Source: Hyphomicrobiales bacterium (GTDB lineage Bacteria; Pseudomonadota; Alphaproteobacteria; Rhizobiales; Rhizobiaceae). From it: 64,000 nt of DNA. The notes under the pieces are model-generated. The model worked only from the letters and a program-made list of their open reading frames with translations. It had not been told where the DNA came from and did no database searches. The first letter of the stretch is position 1; each line of letters begins with the position of its first letter. The position numbers and the translations under genes were made by a program. This document shows, one piece after another, positions 46,138 to 55,548 of the stretch. The DNA is taken from positions 248,001 through 312,000 of the forward strand of contig UBQW01000010.1 of NCBI GenBank assembly GCA_900467745.1. The letters are read 5' to 3'.

Positions 46138-47233
46138 AGGCGTCCTGCTCCACCGCGGCCACGACCTCTTCGAGCTGGCGCATCGTCAGCTCCGGATAGA
46201 TCGGTAGCGAAAGCACTTCGCGCGCCGCCGCTTCCGAAACCGGGAAGTCACCGACCTGGTAGCCGAGATCGGCATGCGCTTCCTGCAGGTGGACCGGCAC
46301 GGGATAGTGCAAGCCAGTATGGATACCTTCGTCGCGCAACGCCTGTTGCAGATGATCGCGATCAGGGGTGCGCACCGCATAGACGTGGTAGACATGGCGG
46401 CGGTCGCTTGCGGCAACCGGCGCCTGAACGCTTCTCGATCCGGCAAGCAGCGCCGAATAGCGCGCGGCGCGCGTGCGGCGGGCTTCCGTCCAGTCTTCGA
46501 GATGTCGCAGCTTGATCCTGAGGATGGCGCCCTGGATTTCGTCCATCCGGTAGTTGTAGCCCTTCATCACGTGGTGATAGCGCTTCTCCTGGCCCCAATC
46601 GCGCAGCATGCGCATCGCCTTGGCCTGCTCGTCGTCATTGGTGACGATGATGCCGCCTTCGCCGCAGGCGCCGAGGTTCTTGCCCGGGTAGAAGCTGAAG
46701 CTGCCGGAGATCCCGATGCTGCCGGCGCGCTTGCCCTTATATTCGGCGCCATGTGCCTGGCAGGCGTCCTCGATAATGGGCAGGCCATATTTGTCGGCGA
46801 TCGCCTGAATTGCATCCATATCGGCCATCTGGCCATAGAGATGAACCGGCACGATCGCTTTGGTCTTGCGGGTAATCGCAGCTTCCAGCTTCGCCGGGTC
46901 CATGGTGAGCGTCACCGGCTCCACATCGACGAAAACCGGCCGTGCGCCCGTGTAGCAGATGGCGGCGGTGGTCGCGACGAAGGTCAGCGATACCGTGATA
47001 ACCTCATCATCAGGCCCGACGCCGGCTGCGAGCAGTGACAGGTGCAACGCGCTGGTGCCGGTGTTGACGGCAATGGCGTGTTTCGTGCCGCAATAGCGCG
47101 CGAATTCCTCTTCGAAGCGCGCGACTTCCTCGCCGAGCACATAGTGGCCGGAAGCAAGAACGCGGAGAACCGCGGCATCGACATCGTCCTTGATCGACGC
47201 GTATTGGGCCTTCAGGTCGAGCAACGGGATCAT
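46127..47233 (-). CDS. WbpE-like UDP-3-keto-sugar aminotransferase
   Basis: This 368-residue PLP enzyme follows the WbpE/WlbC pattern: MIPLLDLKAQYASIKDDV start, SGHYVLGEEVARFE, NTGTSALHLSL, VHLYGQMADM and the cofactor Lys in SFYPGKNLGACGEGG. WbpE transaminates UDP-3-keto-GlcNAcA. Its neighbours, a WbpB-like dehydrogenase and a WbpD-like acetyltransferase, are linked to it by 4-bp overlaps, which supports a matching three-step conversion to a UDP-2,3-diacetamido uronic acid or related sugar. The UDP-GlcNAc 6-dehydrogenase (WbpA) needed for the acid form is not in the window. Confidence 0.9.
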   Translation of the reverse strand: MIPLLDLKAQYASIKDDVDAAVLRVLASGHYVLGEEVARFEEEFARYCGTKHAIAVNTGTSALHLSLLAAGVGPDDEVITVSLTFVATTAAICYTGARPVFVDVEPVTLTMDPAKLEAAITRKTKAIVPVHLYGQMADMDAIQAIADKYGLPIIEDACQAHGAEYKGKRAGSIGISGSFSFYPGKNLGACGEGGIIVTNDDEQAKAMRMLRDWGQEKRYHHVMKGYNYRMDEIQGAILRIKLRHLEDWTEARRTRAARYSALLAGSRSVQAPVAASDRRHVYHVYAVRTPDRDHLQQALRDEGIHTGLHYPVPVHLQEAHADLGYQVGDFPVSEAAAREVLSLPIYPELTMRQLEEVVAAVEQDAYVS

Positions 47234-48267
47234 GCTATCAGCCTTGCCTGTTCGAGTTCAATCACACGGCCGCGCTGGGCAAGCGATTGCGTCGCAGCTT
47301 CGAGGATGCGCACCACGCGTAGGCCGGCGTGGCCATCGGCGAGCGGTTGCGTCTTGTTGGTGACGCAATCGACGAACTGCTTAAGCTCGCGGCCGAGCGC
47401 TTCCGTCATGTCGAGCTGCGGCGCGTACATGTCGCCGGTGCGGTAACCGACGCGCATCTCGTAGACCTTGTCGCCGTTCGGTTCTGCATTGCCGTTCAGC
47501 GTGATGCCCTTGTCGTAGACTTTGATCTTTTCGCTAGGCTCGAGGTCGTCGTAAACGATCATCTTGTTGCTGCCGCCGATCAGTGTGCGGCGAACCTTCA
47601 CCGGCGCCAGCCAGTTCACGTGGATATGCGCGATCAGCTTGCTCTCGAAAAACAGAGTCAGATAGGCGATATTCTCTGGCTCGCCGGCCACATGCCCCAT
47701 GCCGGTGGCCGAAACCGCGACCGGCTTCTCCGGCAGGACATAGTCCATGATCGAAAGGTCATGCACTGCCAGATCCCAAACGACGCTGACATCGTGCTGG
47801 AAGAGGCCCAGATTGACGCGCACTGAATCGTAATAATAGACGTCGCCGAGGCCCGTTTCGATGATTTCCCGCATTTTGCGGACGGCGCCGGTGTGGATGA
47901 AGGTGTGGTCTACTGCGAGGATCAGGCTTCGGCGGGTGGCTTCTTCCACCATGCGCCGCGCCTCTTCCGAGGTCGAGGCCATCGGCTTTTCGACGAACAC
48001 GTGCTTGCCGGCCATCATTGCCTGCATGGCGAGCTTGTAGTGGGCGAAAACAGGTGTGGCGATCGCAATCGCATCGACGCGGGGGTCGCGCAGGACCTCG
48101 TCGAAATCATCGGTGATCTGGACCGTCGGATAGCGCATCTGCACGGCGCCCAGCCGGTCCTTTTTCAAATCGCAGACCCACAGCAGCTGCGCGCCGGGTG
48201 TCTCCGCGAAATTTCGGACCAGATTGGGTCCCCAATAGCCATAACCGACGACGGCAATACCAATCAT
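47230..48267 (-). CDS. WbpB/WlbA-like nucleotide-sugar 3-dehydrogenase (Gfo/Idh/MocA)
   Basis: This 345-residue protein has a Rossmann start (VVGYGYWGPNLVRNF at residues 6-20), the EKP motif in FVEKPMASTSEEA near 93 and DHTFIHTGAVRKM. The catalytic region is WDLAVHDLSIMDY. This is the WlbA/WbpB signature, an NAD-dependent oxidation of the 3-hydroxyl of UDP-GlcNAcA coupled to 2-oxoglutarate recycling. Both ends overlap neighbours by 4 bp. It provides the 3-keto intermediate for the adjacent WbpE-like aminotransferase. Confidence 0.9.
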   Translation of the reverse strand: MIGIAVVGYGYWGPNLVRNFAETPGAQLLWVCDLKKDRLGAVQMRYPTVQITDDFDEVLRDPRVDAIAIATPVFAHYKLAMQAMMAGKHVFVEKPMASTSEEARRMVEEATRRSLILAVDHTFIHTGAVRKMREIIETGLGDVYYYDSVRVNLGLFQHDVSVVWDLAVHDLSIMDYVLPEKPVAVSATGMGHVAGEPENIAYLTLFFESKLIAHIHVNWLAPVKVRRTLIGGSNKMIVYDDLEPSEKIKVYDKGITLNGNAEPNGDKVYEMRVGYRTGDMYAPQLDMTEALGRELKQFVDCVTNKTQPLADGHAGLRVVRILEAATQSLAQRGRVIELEQARLIA

Positions 48268-48770
48268 CGTGCCCTCCCAGATGACAGAATTTCGACTGGA
48301 GCGTCCTTGGCGCGGCCAATGATCCGCGCAGGCACGCCTGCTGCAATTGCGTAGTCAGGAACATCCTTTGTCACGACCGCGCCGGCGCCAATCTGCGCGC
48401 CCTCGCCGATTGTGATGCCTGCGACGATGGTCGCGTTGCTGCCGATCGAGGCATAGCGTTTCACAACCGTGGGGACGACAGCCCAATCGGCGTCCGACTG
48501 AAGTGAGCCATCGAGATTGACGGCGCGAGGCTGAAGATCATTCGTGAACATCACGCCATGGCCGATAAACACCCCATCCTCGATCGTCACGCCCTCGCAA
48601 ACGAAGGAGTGGCTGGAGATCTTGCAGTTTACACCGATGGCGGCGTTCTTCTGGATCTCGACGAAGGTTCCGACACGTGTGCCCGAGCCGATTGAGCAGC
48701 CATAGAGATTGACTAGGTCTGGGTGATGAATGACGACGTTGTCACCCAGCGTTACGCTCGAAGCAATCAT
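48264..48770 (-). CDS. WbpD-like hexapeptide N-acetyltransferase
   Basis: This 168-residue left-handed beta-helix protein opens with MIASSVTLGDNVVIHHPDLVN and carries regular hexapeptide turns (IGSGTRVGTFVEIQ, IGVNCKISSHSFVCEGV, IEDGVFIGHGVMFTND, IGSNATIVAGITIGEGAQIGAGAVV). It matches the WbpD/WlbB group, which acetylates the 3-amino group of UDP-2-acetamido-3-amino-glucuronate. It is the first gene of the leftward sugar operon and faces a glycosyltransferase gene across about 240 bp that must hold both promoters. Confidence 0.9.
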   Translation of the reverse strand: MIASSVTLGDNVVIHHPDLVNLYGCSIGSGTRVGTFVEIQKNAAIGVNCKISSHSFVCEGVTIEDGVFIGHGVMFTNDLQPRAVNLDGSLQSDADWAVVPTVVKRYASIGSNATIVAGITIGEGAQIGAGAVVTKDVPDYAIAAGVPARIIGRAKDAPVEILSSGRAR

Positions 48771-49010
48771 GCTCTGATGTCCTCACTCTACTCTGAACTA
48801 CGTCGGCTTAACGCACAAAAAAGAGCGCCGACGGACGACTTTCGCCACTCAAGAGAAATCTTTTCGTCGGCAGAGTAAAGGAATCAAAATGCGGTATATG
48901 CCTAATCGAAAGGCGTATTTATTTTGAAATTATTGCTTCGTCATACTGAGTTGCGAAAGTAATTTCGGTGTTTATATTTGCGGCTAATAGGGTGCCTCGG
49001 TGGAGACGGT

Positions 49011-50375
49011 ATGGTAGCCGTCTGCGTGACGCAACCAGGAGAGCGGCGACATGCTGTGCATACGAACGAAAGGATCGGGCTTTTGCTGACGAAGGTTCCG
49101 GTTGCGGCAAACGGTAAGTCCAATAGCTTGCCTAGGCGGGCTGCAGCTACACTGAAGGGGATTGGTGCTCAATTCGATCGCCGAGGAAGGCAACTCAGCC
49201 ACATCATGCTGCGTGAAGGTTGGGGTACCCTAGCTACGCGCGCTCGATCAAAGCTATCCGACTGGATAAAGCCAAAAGGTTTCATCTGGCATGTTTTTCC
49301 GCAAGACGTTTTGAATGCCGACTTCACGCGACCGGCGATCTTTGCTGTTCCGGCGGTTGAAGACGGTGCGCCGATCGCGATCAATTGGATCGTTGGCCCC
49401 GCTGGTCCTGGATCGGGAGGTCACACGACAATCTTTCGCATGGTTAATTATCTGCAACGGATCGGCTACGACAATAGCGTCTATTTCTACGATCCATATG
49501 GCGGGGATCATAAGTATTACGAAAGTATTGCTCGTTCGAGCTATGGTGTTACTTGCAAGATTGGCAAGTTTGGCCCCGATATGAGGGATGCCCACGCGGT
49601 CGTGGCAACCCATTGGCCATCGGCTTACGCCATGTTTAACATTCGGACGGCTGGCAAACGCTTTTACTTCGTTCAGGATTATGAGCCGTCCTTTTACCCT
49701 ATCGGCACTAACAGCGCATTGGCGGAAAGCACTTATAGAATGGGATTTCATGGCCTCACCGCGGGCCGATGGCTAACCCAGAAGTTGGCGGCGGAGTTCG
49801 GAATGGAATCAGACTGGTTTCCCTTCGGCTGTGACACAAGCCGCTATCGATTCAATCCGTCATCAAAGAGAAATGGTGTCGCGTTCTACGCGCGCGCCGG
49901 CACGCCCCGTCGCGCTGTCGAGCTTGGTCTCCTCGCGCTTGAAGTATTTGCCAAGCGTCACCCCGAGATCGAACTTCACCTTTTCGGTGAGGATCTCGGT
50001 ATGCTTCCCTTCCGATACACCAACCATGGACTGGTGTCCCCCGACAAGCTGGGCGACATCTATAACCGGTGCTTCGCGGGTTTGACATTATCACTCACGA
50101 ACGTATCGCTCGTTCCGCACGAGATGCTTGCATGCGGCTGCATTCCCGTAGTCAACGACGCCGATCACAATCGCATGGTGTTGGACAACGCGCATGTGCG
50201 CTACGCGTCGCTTTCCCCGCATTCTCTCGCAGAGGCGCTGGAAGCGATCGTGGCGATGCCGAATTTTCAATCGGAGGCCAAACGCGCGGCTGACAGTGTC
50301 AACTCGACATCCTGGGATCTGGCGGGAGCCGCGATCGATAAGGCCTTGCAGCGCGCGCTCAAGGGCAACGCGTAG
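49011..50375 (+). CDS. Glycosyltransferase, WsaF-like/GT4-type
   Basis: The start at 49011 has GGAG five to six bases upstream, better than a TTG at 48978. The protein has about 454 residues. After a basic, poorly structured N-terminal 100 residues it shows an alpha/beta donor-binding core: INWIVGPAGPGSGGHTTIFRM, THWPSAY, YFVQDYEPSFYPIG and the C-terminal HEMLACGCIPVVND. These match rhamnosyltransferase WsaF-type proteins that extend surface glycans. No membrane span is seen, so it acts at the cytoplasmic face. It is followed after 23 bp by a family-2 glycosyltransferase. Confidence 0.87.
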   Translation: MVAVCVTQPGERRHAVHTNERIGLLLTKVPVAANGKSNSLPRRAAATLKGIGAQFDRRGRQLSHIMLREGWGTLATRARSKLSDWIKPKGFIWHVFPQDVLNADFTRPAIFAVPAVEDGAPIAINWIVGPAGPGSGGHTTIFRMVNYLQRIGYDNSVYFYDPYGGDHKYYESIARSSYGVTCKIGKFGPDMRDAHAVVATHWPSAYAMFNIRTAGKRFYFVQDYEPSFYPIGTNSALAESTYRMGFHGLTAGRWLTQKLAAEFGMESDWFPFGCDTSRYRFNPSSKRNGVAFYARAGTPRRAVELGLLALEVFAKRHPEIELHLFGEDLGMLPFRYTNHGLVSPDKLGDIYNRCFAGLTLSLTNVSLVPHEMLACGCIPVVNDADHNRMVLDNAHVRYASLSPHSLAEALEAIVAMPNFQSEAKRAADSVNSTSWDLAGAAIDKALQRALKGNA

Positions 50376-50398
50376 CGTCTATTTTTCGGGGGGGAACC

Positions 50399-51376
50399 GT
50401 GACACTAACTGTTGACGTTGCAATTCCATGTTATCGATACGGACACTTCCTGCGGGAGTGTGTCCAAAGCGTACTCTCACAGGAAGGCATTCAGGCCCGC
50501 GTGCTTATTCTAGACGATTGCTCGCCTGATAATACCGCAGAGGTGGGACGACAACTGGCCGAGAGCGATCCACGGGTCGAGTACCGCTACCACACGGAAA
50601 ACAAGGGACATATTGCAACGTATAACGAGGGCATTGATTGGGCCTCAGGTGATCTCTTTCTGCTGCTCTCGGCCGACGATTACCTCGCGCCGGGTGCTCT
50701 GTCTCGCGTCGCTCAGCTTTTTGAAGCAAACGAAGATATGAGTTTCGTGTTCGGCAATGCCAGTTTGGTTTTCGACAATGGGATGCAAGAACTAAGAGAG
50801 CCCTTCGCTGGGAAGCGTAAGAGGCAGAGCGAAATCTTTTCGTGCCTGGATTTCGTCAAAGCAATGAGCGGCCAGAACATCGTTCCGACCCCCACTGCGG
50901 TTGTCAGGACAAGTGCACAAAAGCACGTCGGCGGATATTGCCAGGCTCTGCCTCACGCTGGAGATATGGCGATGTGGCTGCGTTTAGCGGCTACCGGCCC
51001 AGTTGGTTTTATTAATGCTACGCAAGCAGTCTACCGAATGCATTCCAGCAACATGTCACGTTCGTACTCGGCTGCCAGACTGCCTGATGTTCAACAAAGA
51101 CGCGCTGCGATCGATCACTTTCTGGAATACAGTGCTCCGGAGCTGAAAAATCCGCGTCTGTTCAAGACGCTTCTCTTTCAGGCCTTAGGCCGCAACTCGA
51201 TTTATCAGGCGGGCGAGGCCTTCAATGAAGGTGATATCGCAACGGCAAACCGTTTATCGGATTTGGCAAAGGAACTTTATCCGGACGTTTGGCGCTCGCG
51301 CGCTTGGCTTCGCTACTTGGCAAACAGAGCGCTTGGTCCGCGTGTGTGGCAGGTTCTGCGCTCCATGCGAGGATGA
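50399..51376 (+). CDS. Family 2 glycosyltransferase
   Basis: Translation starts at a GTG behind a GGGGGG box. The 325-residue protein has a GT-A fold: VAIPCYRYGHFLRECVQSVLSQ at residues 7-28, ILDDCSPDNTAEV, ENKGHIATYNEGIDWASGD and the metal-binding SADDYL near 90. The acceptor side contains HAGDMAMWLRLA. It would add one sugar from a nucleotide donor to a lipid-linked oligosaccharide. About 100 C-terminal residues beyond the catalytic core are helical. It is co-oriented with the upstream WsaF-like gene and converges on the polymerase-like gene. Confidence 0.9.
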   Translation: MTLTVDVAIPCYRYGHFLRECVQSVLSQEGIQARVLILDDCSPDNTAEVGRQLAESDPRVEYRYHTENKGHIATYNEGIDWASGDLFLLLSADDYLAPGALSRVAQLFEANEDMSFVFGNASLVFDNGMQELREPFAGKRKRQSEIFSCLDFVKAMSGQNIVPTPTAVVRTSAQKHVGGYCQALPHAGDMAMWLRLAATGPVGFINATQAVYRMHSSNMSRSYSAARLPDVQQRRAAIDHFLEYSAPELKNPRLFKTLLFQALGRNSIYQAGEAFNEGDIATANRLSDLAKELYPDVWRSRAWLRYLANRALGPRVWQVLRSMRG

Positions 51377-51408
51377 AACCTAGCTCCCAGCCAAGGTGTG
51401 CCAGCTTT

Positions 51409-52803
51409 TCAGGTGCGGGCTCGACGGAAACTGCTATTTTGCGCCCGCCCAACGTCGTTTTGTTCCTCGGTCCTGGCATCCAACAACCAGACGCCTGCGC
51501 CGCTGAGAAAGAAAAGCCAGGCGTAGGTTGCACCCCAAAAATGCACAGTCGATCCCACGAAAACGAACGTCGCCATGCACATAAGGTAGGCGGTGCGGCA
51601 TGAGCTGGCGCGCTGATCCAGGCCCTTTCTCAGCGCTATCGCAAACCAAAGCGATAACCATGACAAGCACATCAGTACGAAAGCCGGTAGGCCGTAACGC
51701 ATTGCGGTTAGAAGCCAGAAATTGTCGACGCTATCGCTTGCCATCCAACTCGGTCGCTCCCAGTCACTAAGCCCGATTCCGAAAAGCTGATGATTTCCGA
51801 CCGAGGCCGAACCATAATTCCATATCCAGATTCGATACCATCCCGTTTGCTGTTCGAAGGTGAAGTGCGAGATGTAGAACTGGATGGGCGTCTGATTGGA
51901 ACCAAACTCAATCACCAGGTAGCCCATAAGGGCAAAACCCCACAGCAGTTTCCATCTCGCCTGAAAGCTGCCTAGCGTCTTGTCCCATGCCAAGAGTGCC
52001 AATTGAAAGAAGACGCCGGCGATCGGAGCTGAAGACATGGACATGATCGTTGTTCCAACGACGAGGCAGGCCAGAAGGCGACGAGTGGCTGCCTTGTCGC
52101 TGGAGGCAAGTGCGGTGAGTGCCAGCATGCTGCCGCAAAATACGCCAAACAAAATGGAATGGCTAAAGGGTCCCTGAACACGCCAAAGCCCCATGCGAGG
52201 CAACATTTTTGTCACGTCGACCGTGGGGAATATCGCTCCAAACGCAACCAAAAGCGGCTTCTGGCCGGTCAGCCATTCGTAAAGGGCGAAGGGAGCCAAG
52301 CATGCTAGCAGCTTGACAACGAAGACGATCATATTGCGGAAATCGTCGGGTGTACGAATGTGGCAGCGCGCCAGCAAATAGGCGCCCGCTCCGTCGATAA
52401 GCATCATTCCGCCGGACTGCGTAGCGACACCCACACCATGTGCGACGCCGAGGGCCACAGTTACCCAAACACAGTAGAAGAAGAGACCTATATCGGCGAT
52501 CCTAACTGGCCCGGCTCGACCTTGCGCCAGCTTTACGACGTCAGGTAGCAGCGTGAAAATCAGGACGAGGCGATAGACGGAAACGTTAAGTGGTCCGAGC
52601 GGGATGATCCACGGGATCATAAGTCCGATTAGAAACAGCTTAACCCCAACCGCTAGATGGGTTGTTGACGAGGAGACGTCGGATCGTTGACGCGTTGCGG
52701 CGCGAGGCAGCTGCTGGCCTAGGTGGTTCTGGCCTGTGATTGCTACTCTCCGGACCTCTGATGCTAAACGCGGCTGGATACTGGCAACTTTGTATTTAGA
52801 CAT
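51409..52803 (-). CDS. Wzy/O-antigen-ligase-like polysaccharide polymerase (membrane protein)
   Basis: This 464-residue protein has a 50-residue soluble N-terminus and then about ten to twelve hydrophobic helices (for example LFLIGLMIPWIIPLG, LFFYCVWVTVALGV, MIVFVVKLLACLAPF, FGVFCGSMLALTALA). A periplasmic loop carries WYRIWIWNYGSASVGNHQLFG, a common position for the catalytic loop of O-antigen ligase/Wzy/ExoQ proteins. It probably polymerises or ligates the repeat unit built by the neighbouring glycosyltransferases. The family is weakly conserved, so polymerase versus ligase cannot be decided. Confidence 0.82.
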   Translation of the reverse strand: MSKYKVASIQPRLASEVRRVAITGQNHLGQQLPRAATRQRSDVSSSTTHLAVGVKLFLIGLMIPWIIPLGPLNVSVYRLVLIFTLLPDVVKLAQGRAGPVRIADIGLFFYCVWVTVALGVAHGVGVATQSGGMMLIDGAGAYLLARCHIRTPDDFRNMIVFVVKLLACLAPFALYEWLTGQKPLLVAFGAIFPTVDVTKMLPRMGLWRVQGPFSHSILFGVFCGSMLALTALASSDKAATRRLLACLVVGTTIMSMSSAPIAGVFFQLALLAWDKTLGSFQARWKLLWGFALMGYLVIEFGSNQTPIQFYISHFTFEQQTGWYRIWIWNYGSASVGNHQLFGIGLSDWERPSWMASDSVDNFWLLTAMRYGLPAFVLMCLSWLSLWFAIALRKGLDQRASSCRTAYLMCMATFVFVGSTVHFWGATYAWLFFLSGAGVWLLDARTEEQNDVGRAQNSSFRRART

Positions 52804-53068
52804 CGCGATATCCGGAAAGACGCTAGGAGATTACCGTTTATCCGCTTGGCTGAAAGCCATGACGAATTGAGCCGCAACTGGCCCGTTACTCATAATAATC
52901 AAAGTCCGGTGAATGCGCGACTAATCCTTCCGGTATACTTTGGCATCGTCCGAATAGACGAGGAATGATGCGCTTACCTGCGTTATTTATATAAGATAAT
53001 CTTTCTTTGATTATTTTGAGTTCGGTCGGACCACCAACGCCCGTGCAATCGCGGCAAAGGAACCTCAG

Positions 53069-54553
53069 ATGCTGCCTGGACACGACAAGCTTGACGGACA
53101 GTTCTTTATTTCGGCAGGGCCAACTGCGTGCCCGCTGGGCTGGCGGCTCCACACGCTTGATGGTCTGTGCGTGGCTGTGGCACAGGAAATGCGAGTTCTC
53201 CCGGTCGTCGACGCAAACGGCGGCCAAATCGGTTTCATGCTCGGGACACCGATCGACCTCGATAAGGGTGTAATCGTTGACCGAGAATATCATTTGGACG
53301 GCGTACTCGGTGACGTGCAATCTCTTGACGCTCTTATCGAACGGAATGTCTATCGCCTGACCGGGAGTTTCCTGTTCATCATGAGCGTTGGCGGTATCAA
53401 ACGTCTTTACCTTGATGCCAACGGCAGTCTTTCCGTCGTTTATGACAGTGAACGGAAGCTGGCGGGTGCGACCGCAGCTGTTCTCTTGGACCCCGCCGCA
53501 TACGCAGCGCGCTTTCGCGCGAGGCTTTACAAGGCACTAGACGTCGAAAATGCCGGTTGGTTCACAGCTGGCATGACTGCGCACGAAGGAATTTCGCGTC
53601 TGCTGTGCAACCATTATCTTGATCTTTGCACGTGGACGACGAAGCGCCATTGGCCGTTTGCTGAAATTGAGACCGCCAAGGATCCGTTGGCGGCTTGCCT
53701 TCGGATGTGTGATCGTATCAGCAGGACGACGGCGGTTCTTGCCAAGGCGGGAAAGACAACCATTGCGCTGACGGCAGGCAATGATTCACGTCTTCTTCTG
53801 GCATGCTCACGATCCATGATCGCAGATGTCTCTTTTGCGACGGTTGCCGCACCGACCGCAGACATCGATGTCGCGTGTGCCACGCGCTTGGCGCGCGAGT
53901 TTGGTCTAGAGCACGACGTTCTTCCCTACCGGGAGGCAACGCGGGCTGAGGCAGATCTGTGGCTCCTTCGAGCTGGACATTGTGTTGGTGGCAACAACGT
54001 CAAGATGCATCCGAGCGTCAAGCCTCTGGAAGGGCAATACTTCATTGGCGGCCTGGGTGGAGAAGTTGGCCGCGGTTTCCTTTGGCTGAACGCCGAAAAG
54101 GACACCGTGATTGACGCAAGAGGCCTTATAAGCAGATTGAAGCTGTCACCCACTGTCGAGGTCTTGCGAGCTGTAGAAGAGTGGCTCGCACCTGTTTCCC
54201 ATCTCGACGCCTTCCTCATCCTGGATCTCGCCTATATCGAGCTGCGAATGAGCGCATGGGGTTTCTGCGATTCATACGTCAAACCGAGGCACTGTGAGAT
54301 AAATCCTATGATCTCCAGGGAAAATTATACGGAGATGTTGTCTCTGCCTCCGGCGATGCGTCGCAAAGGCGACATATACTCGAAGGTAATCGCGCTTCTT
54401 TGGCGTGAGATATCCGAAATTCCGGTCAACAGATATGGAAACTACCGCGATATATTGCGGCCCGCAACGGAGGCAATAAGGAATCCAAAGCGCGCATCCA
54501 GAAAGATCAGACAGATTGTTGGCTCATGGCGGTCAAGGGTTGTCGCTACCTGA
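53069..54553 (+). CDS. Asparagine-synthetase-like PP-loop protein
   Basis: This 494-residue soluble protein has AAGGA seven bases before the ATG. The N-terminal 190 residues resemble the degenerate front half of asparagine-synthase proteins (GSFLFIMSVGGIKRLYLDANGSLSVVYDSE) but there is no Cys2 nucleophile, so no glutaminase activity is expected. Residues about 225-300 hold a PP-loop-like motif (TIALTAGNDSRLLLA) in place of SGGxDS, then a helix and VATRLAREFGLEHDV-type core. It may adenylate and amidate a carboxyl group, perhaps on a uronic acid of the polysaccharide, using ammonia from elsewhere; this is inference. It lies inside the polysaccharide cluster next to the polymerase and a secreted beta-helix protein. 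Confidence 0.65.
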   Translation: MLPGHDKLDGQFFISAGPTACPLGWRLHTLDGLCVAVAQEMRVLPVVDANGGQIGFMLGTPIDLDKGVIVDREYHLDGVLGDVQSLDALIERNVYRLTGSFLFIMSVGGIKRLYLDANGSLSVVYDSERKLAGATAAVLLDPAAYAARFRARLYKALDVENAGWFTAGMTAHEGISRLLCNHYLDLCTWTTKRHWPFAEIETAKDPLAACLRMCDRISRTTAVLAKAGKTTIALTAGNDSRLLLACSRSMIADVSFATVAAPTADIDVACATRLAREFGLEHDVLPYREATRAEADLWLLRAGHCVGGNNVKMHPSVKPLEGQYFIGGLGGEVGRGFLWLNAEKDTVIDARGLISRLKLSPTVEVLRAVEEWLAPVSHLDAFLILDLAYIELRMSAWGFCDSYVKPRHCEINPMISRENYTEMLSLPPAMRRKGDIYSKVIALLWREISEIPVNRYGNYRDILRPATEAIRNPKRASRKIRQIVGSWRSRVVAT

Positions 54554-54633
54554 TTCCAAGCTCTGCCGTCCTCTGACGTTAGTTTTTCCCCTATATCGCA
54601 ACTGCCGATCTCGTCGGTGATGGAGAACCTAGT

Positions 54634-55548
54634 ATGGCTACGATATCGACCAGCCGCTCAAATCGGACGGTAGGACGGCGGCCGGCGGCCGTGTGGATCG
54701 TTACTGCCTCCATTGCGGCGAGCCTTTCCGTTGATGTTGCAGTCGCGCATGCGGCCGAACCGCGACCTGTCGATGTCAAGACGTTCCCTGGGCCTCATAA
54801 TACGGGTGTGCCGAAGGGTACCGAGCTTACACCCTACGATGGGCCGTGTGACATTACCCAGCCCAACACTGTTATTGATGCACGGATTGTCGGCTGCCCA
54901 TTGGTCGTGAAAGCTCCGGGTGTCGTTATCACCAGAAGCAAGACGGGGCGCATTGACGTCGACACGCCGGGTGCATCGTTGACGATCGAGGATAGCCTTG
55001 TAGACGGTGGTAAATGGCAGGGACCGGCGATCGGCTTTTCAAACGTGACTGTGCGCCGGTCCGACGTCAGGGGCGGGCAGACAAGTGTCCAGTGCACGCC
55101 CAATTGTCTCGTCGAAGATTCATGGTTGCATGGGCAATATCTTCAGCCCGGTCAGCCGCAGCATTTGGGTGGCTTTCTTTCAAACGGCTGGGGAGACGTA
55201 ACACTTCGGCACAATACAATTACCTGCGATGTTGAGGACATTGGCGACGGCGGTTGTTCGGGATCCGCCCAGATCTACGGGGATTTTTCCGAGCTCACCC
55301 GATTCACATTCGAACGAAATCTCTTCCAAGAAACCCCTGGAGGCTTTTGCACATCATTCGGATACAATCCGACAAAGCCGTTTGGTTCCAATCCGACGTT
55401 TATCGTCGTGAAGGACAACGTCTGGCAGCGCGGAAAAAACGGGAAGTGCGCAGCCTTCGGCCCGACGACTTCATTCGCCGCCGGTGGAGAGGGCAATGTC
55501 TGGACCGGTAATACTTGGGATGACGGCACAGCGTTGGAAGCGCGCTAA
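54634..55548 (+). CDS. Secreted right-handed beta-helix protein
   Basis: This 304-residue protein has an N-terminal signal peptide (basic RRPAAVW, hydrophobic core, cleavage probably after AHA near 40). The mature part shows short repeating strands with Asn/Asp-rich turns (PNTVIDARIVGCPLVVKAPGVVITRSKTGRIDVDTPGASLTIEDSLVDGG in consecutive rungs), typical of a right-handed parallel beta-helix. Several Cys (DGPCDI, VGCPL, QCTPNCL, CDVEDIGDGGCSG) suggest disulfides outside the cytoplasm. Such folds include polysaccharide lyases, epimerases and glycan-binding proteins; no catalytic set is recognised. It directly follows the asparagine-synthetase-like gene and precedes the type I secretion genes. 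The genomic position suggests a role in trimming or binding the local exopolysaccharide. Confidence 0.75.
   Translation: MATISTSRSNRTVGRRPAAVWIVTASIAASLSVDVAVAHAAEPRPVDVKTFPGPHNTGVPKGTELTPYDGPCDITQPNTVIDARIVGCPLVVKAPGVVITRSKTGRIDVDTPGASLTIEDSLVDGGKWQGPAIGFSNVTVRRSDVRGGQTSVQCTPNCLVEDSWLHGQYLQPGQPQHLGGFLSNGWGDVTLRHNTITCDVEDIGDGGCSGSAQIYGDFSELTRFTFERNLFQETPGGFCTSFGYNPTKPFGSNPTFIVVKDNVWQRGKNGKCAAFGPTTSFAAGGEGNVWTGNTWDDGTALEAR

Noticed and set aside
52886-53320. Minus-strand 144-residue frame before the asparagine-synthetase-like gene
   Set aside because: It overlaps a well supported plus-strand gene and has no recognisable features.
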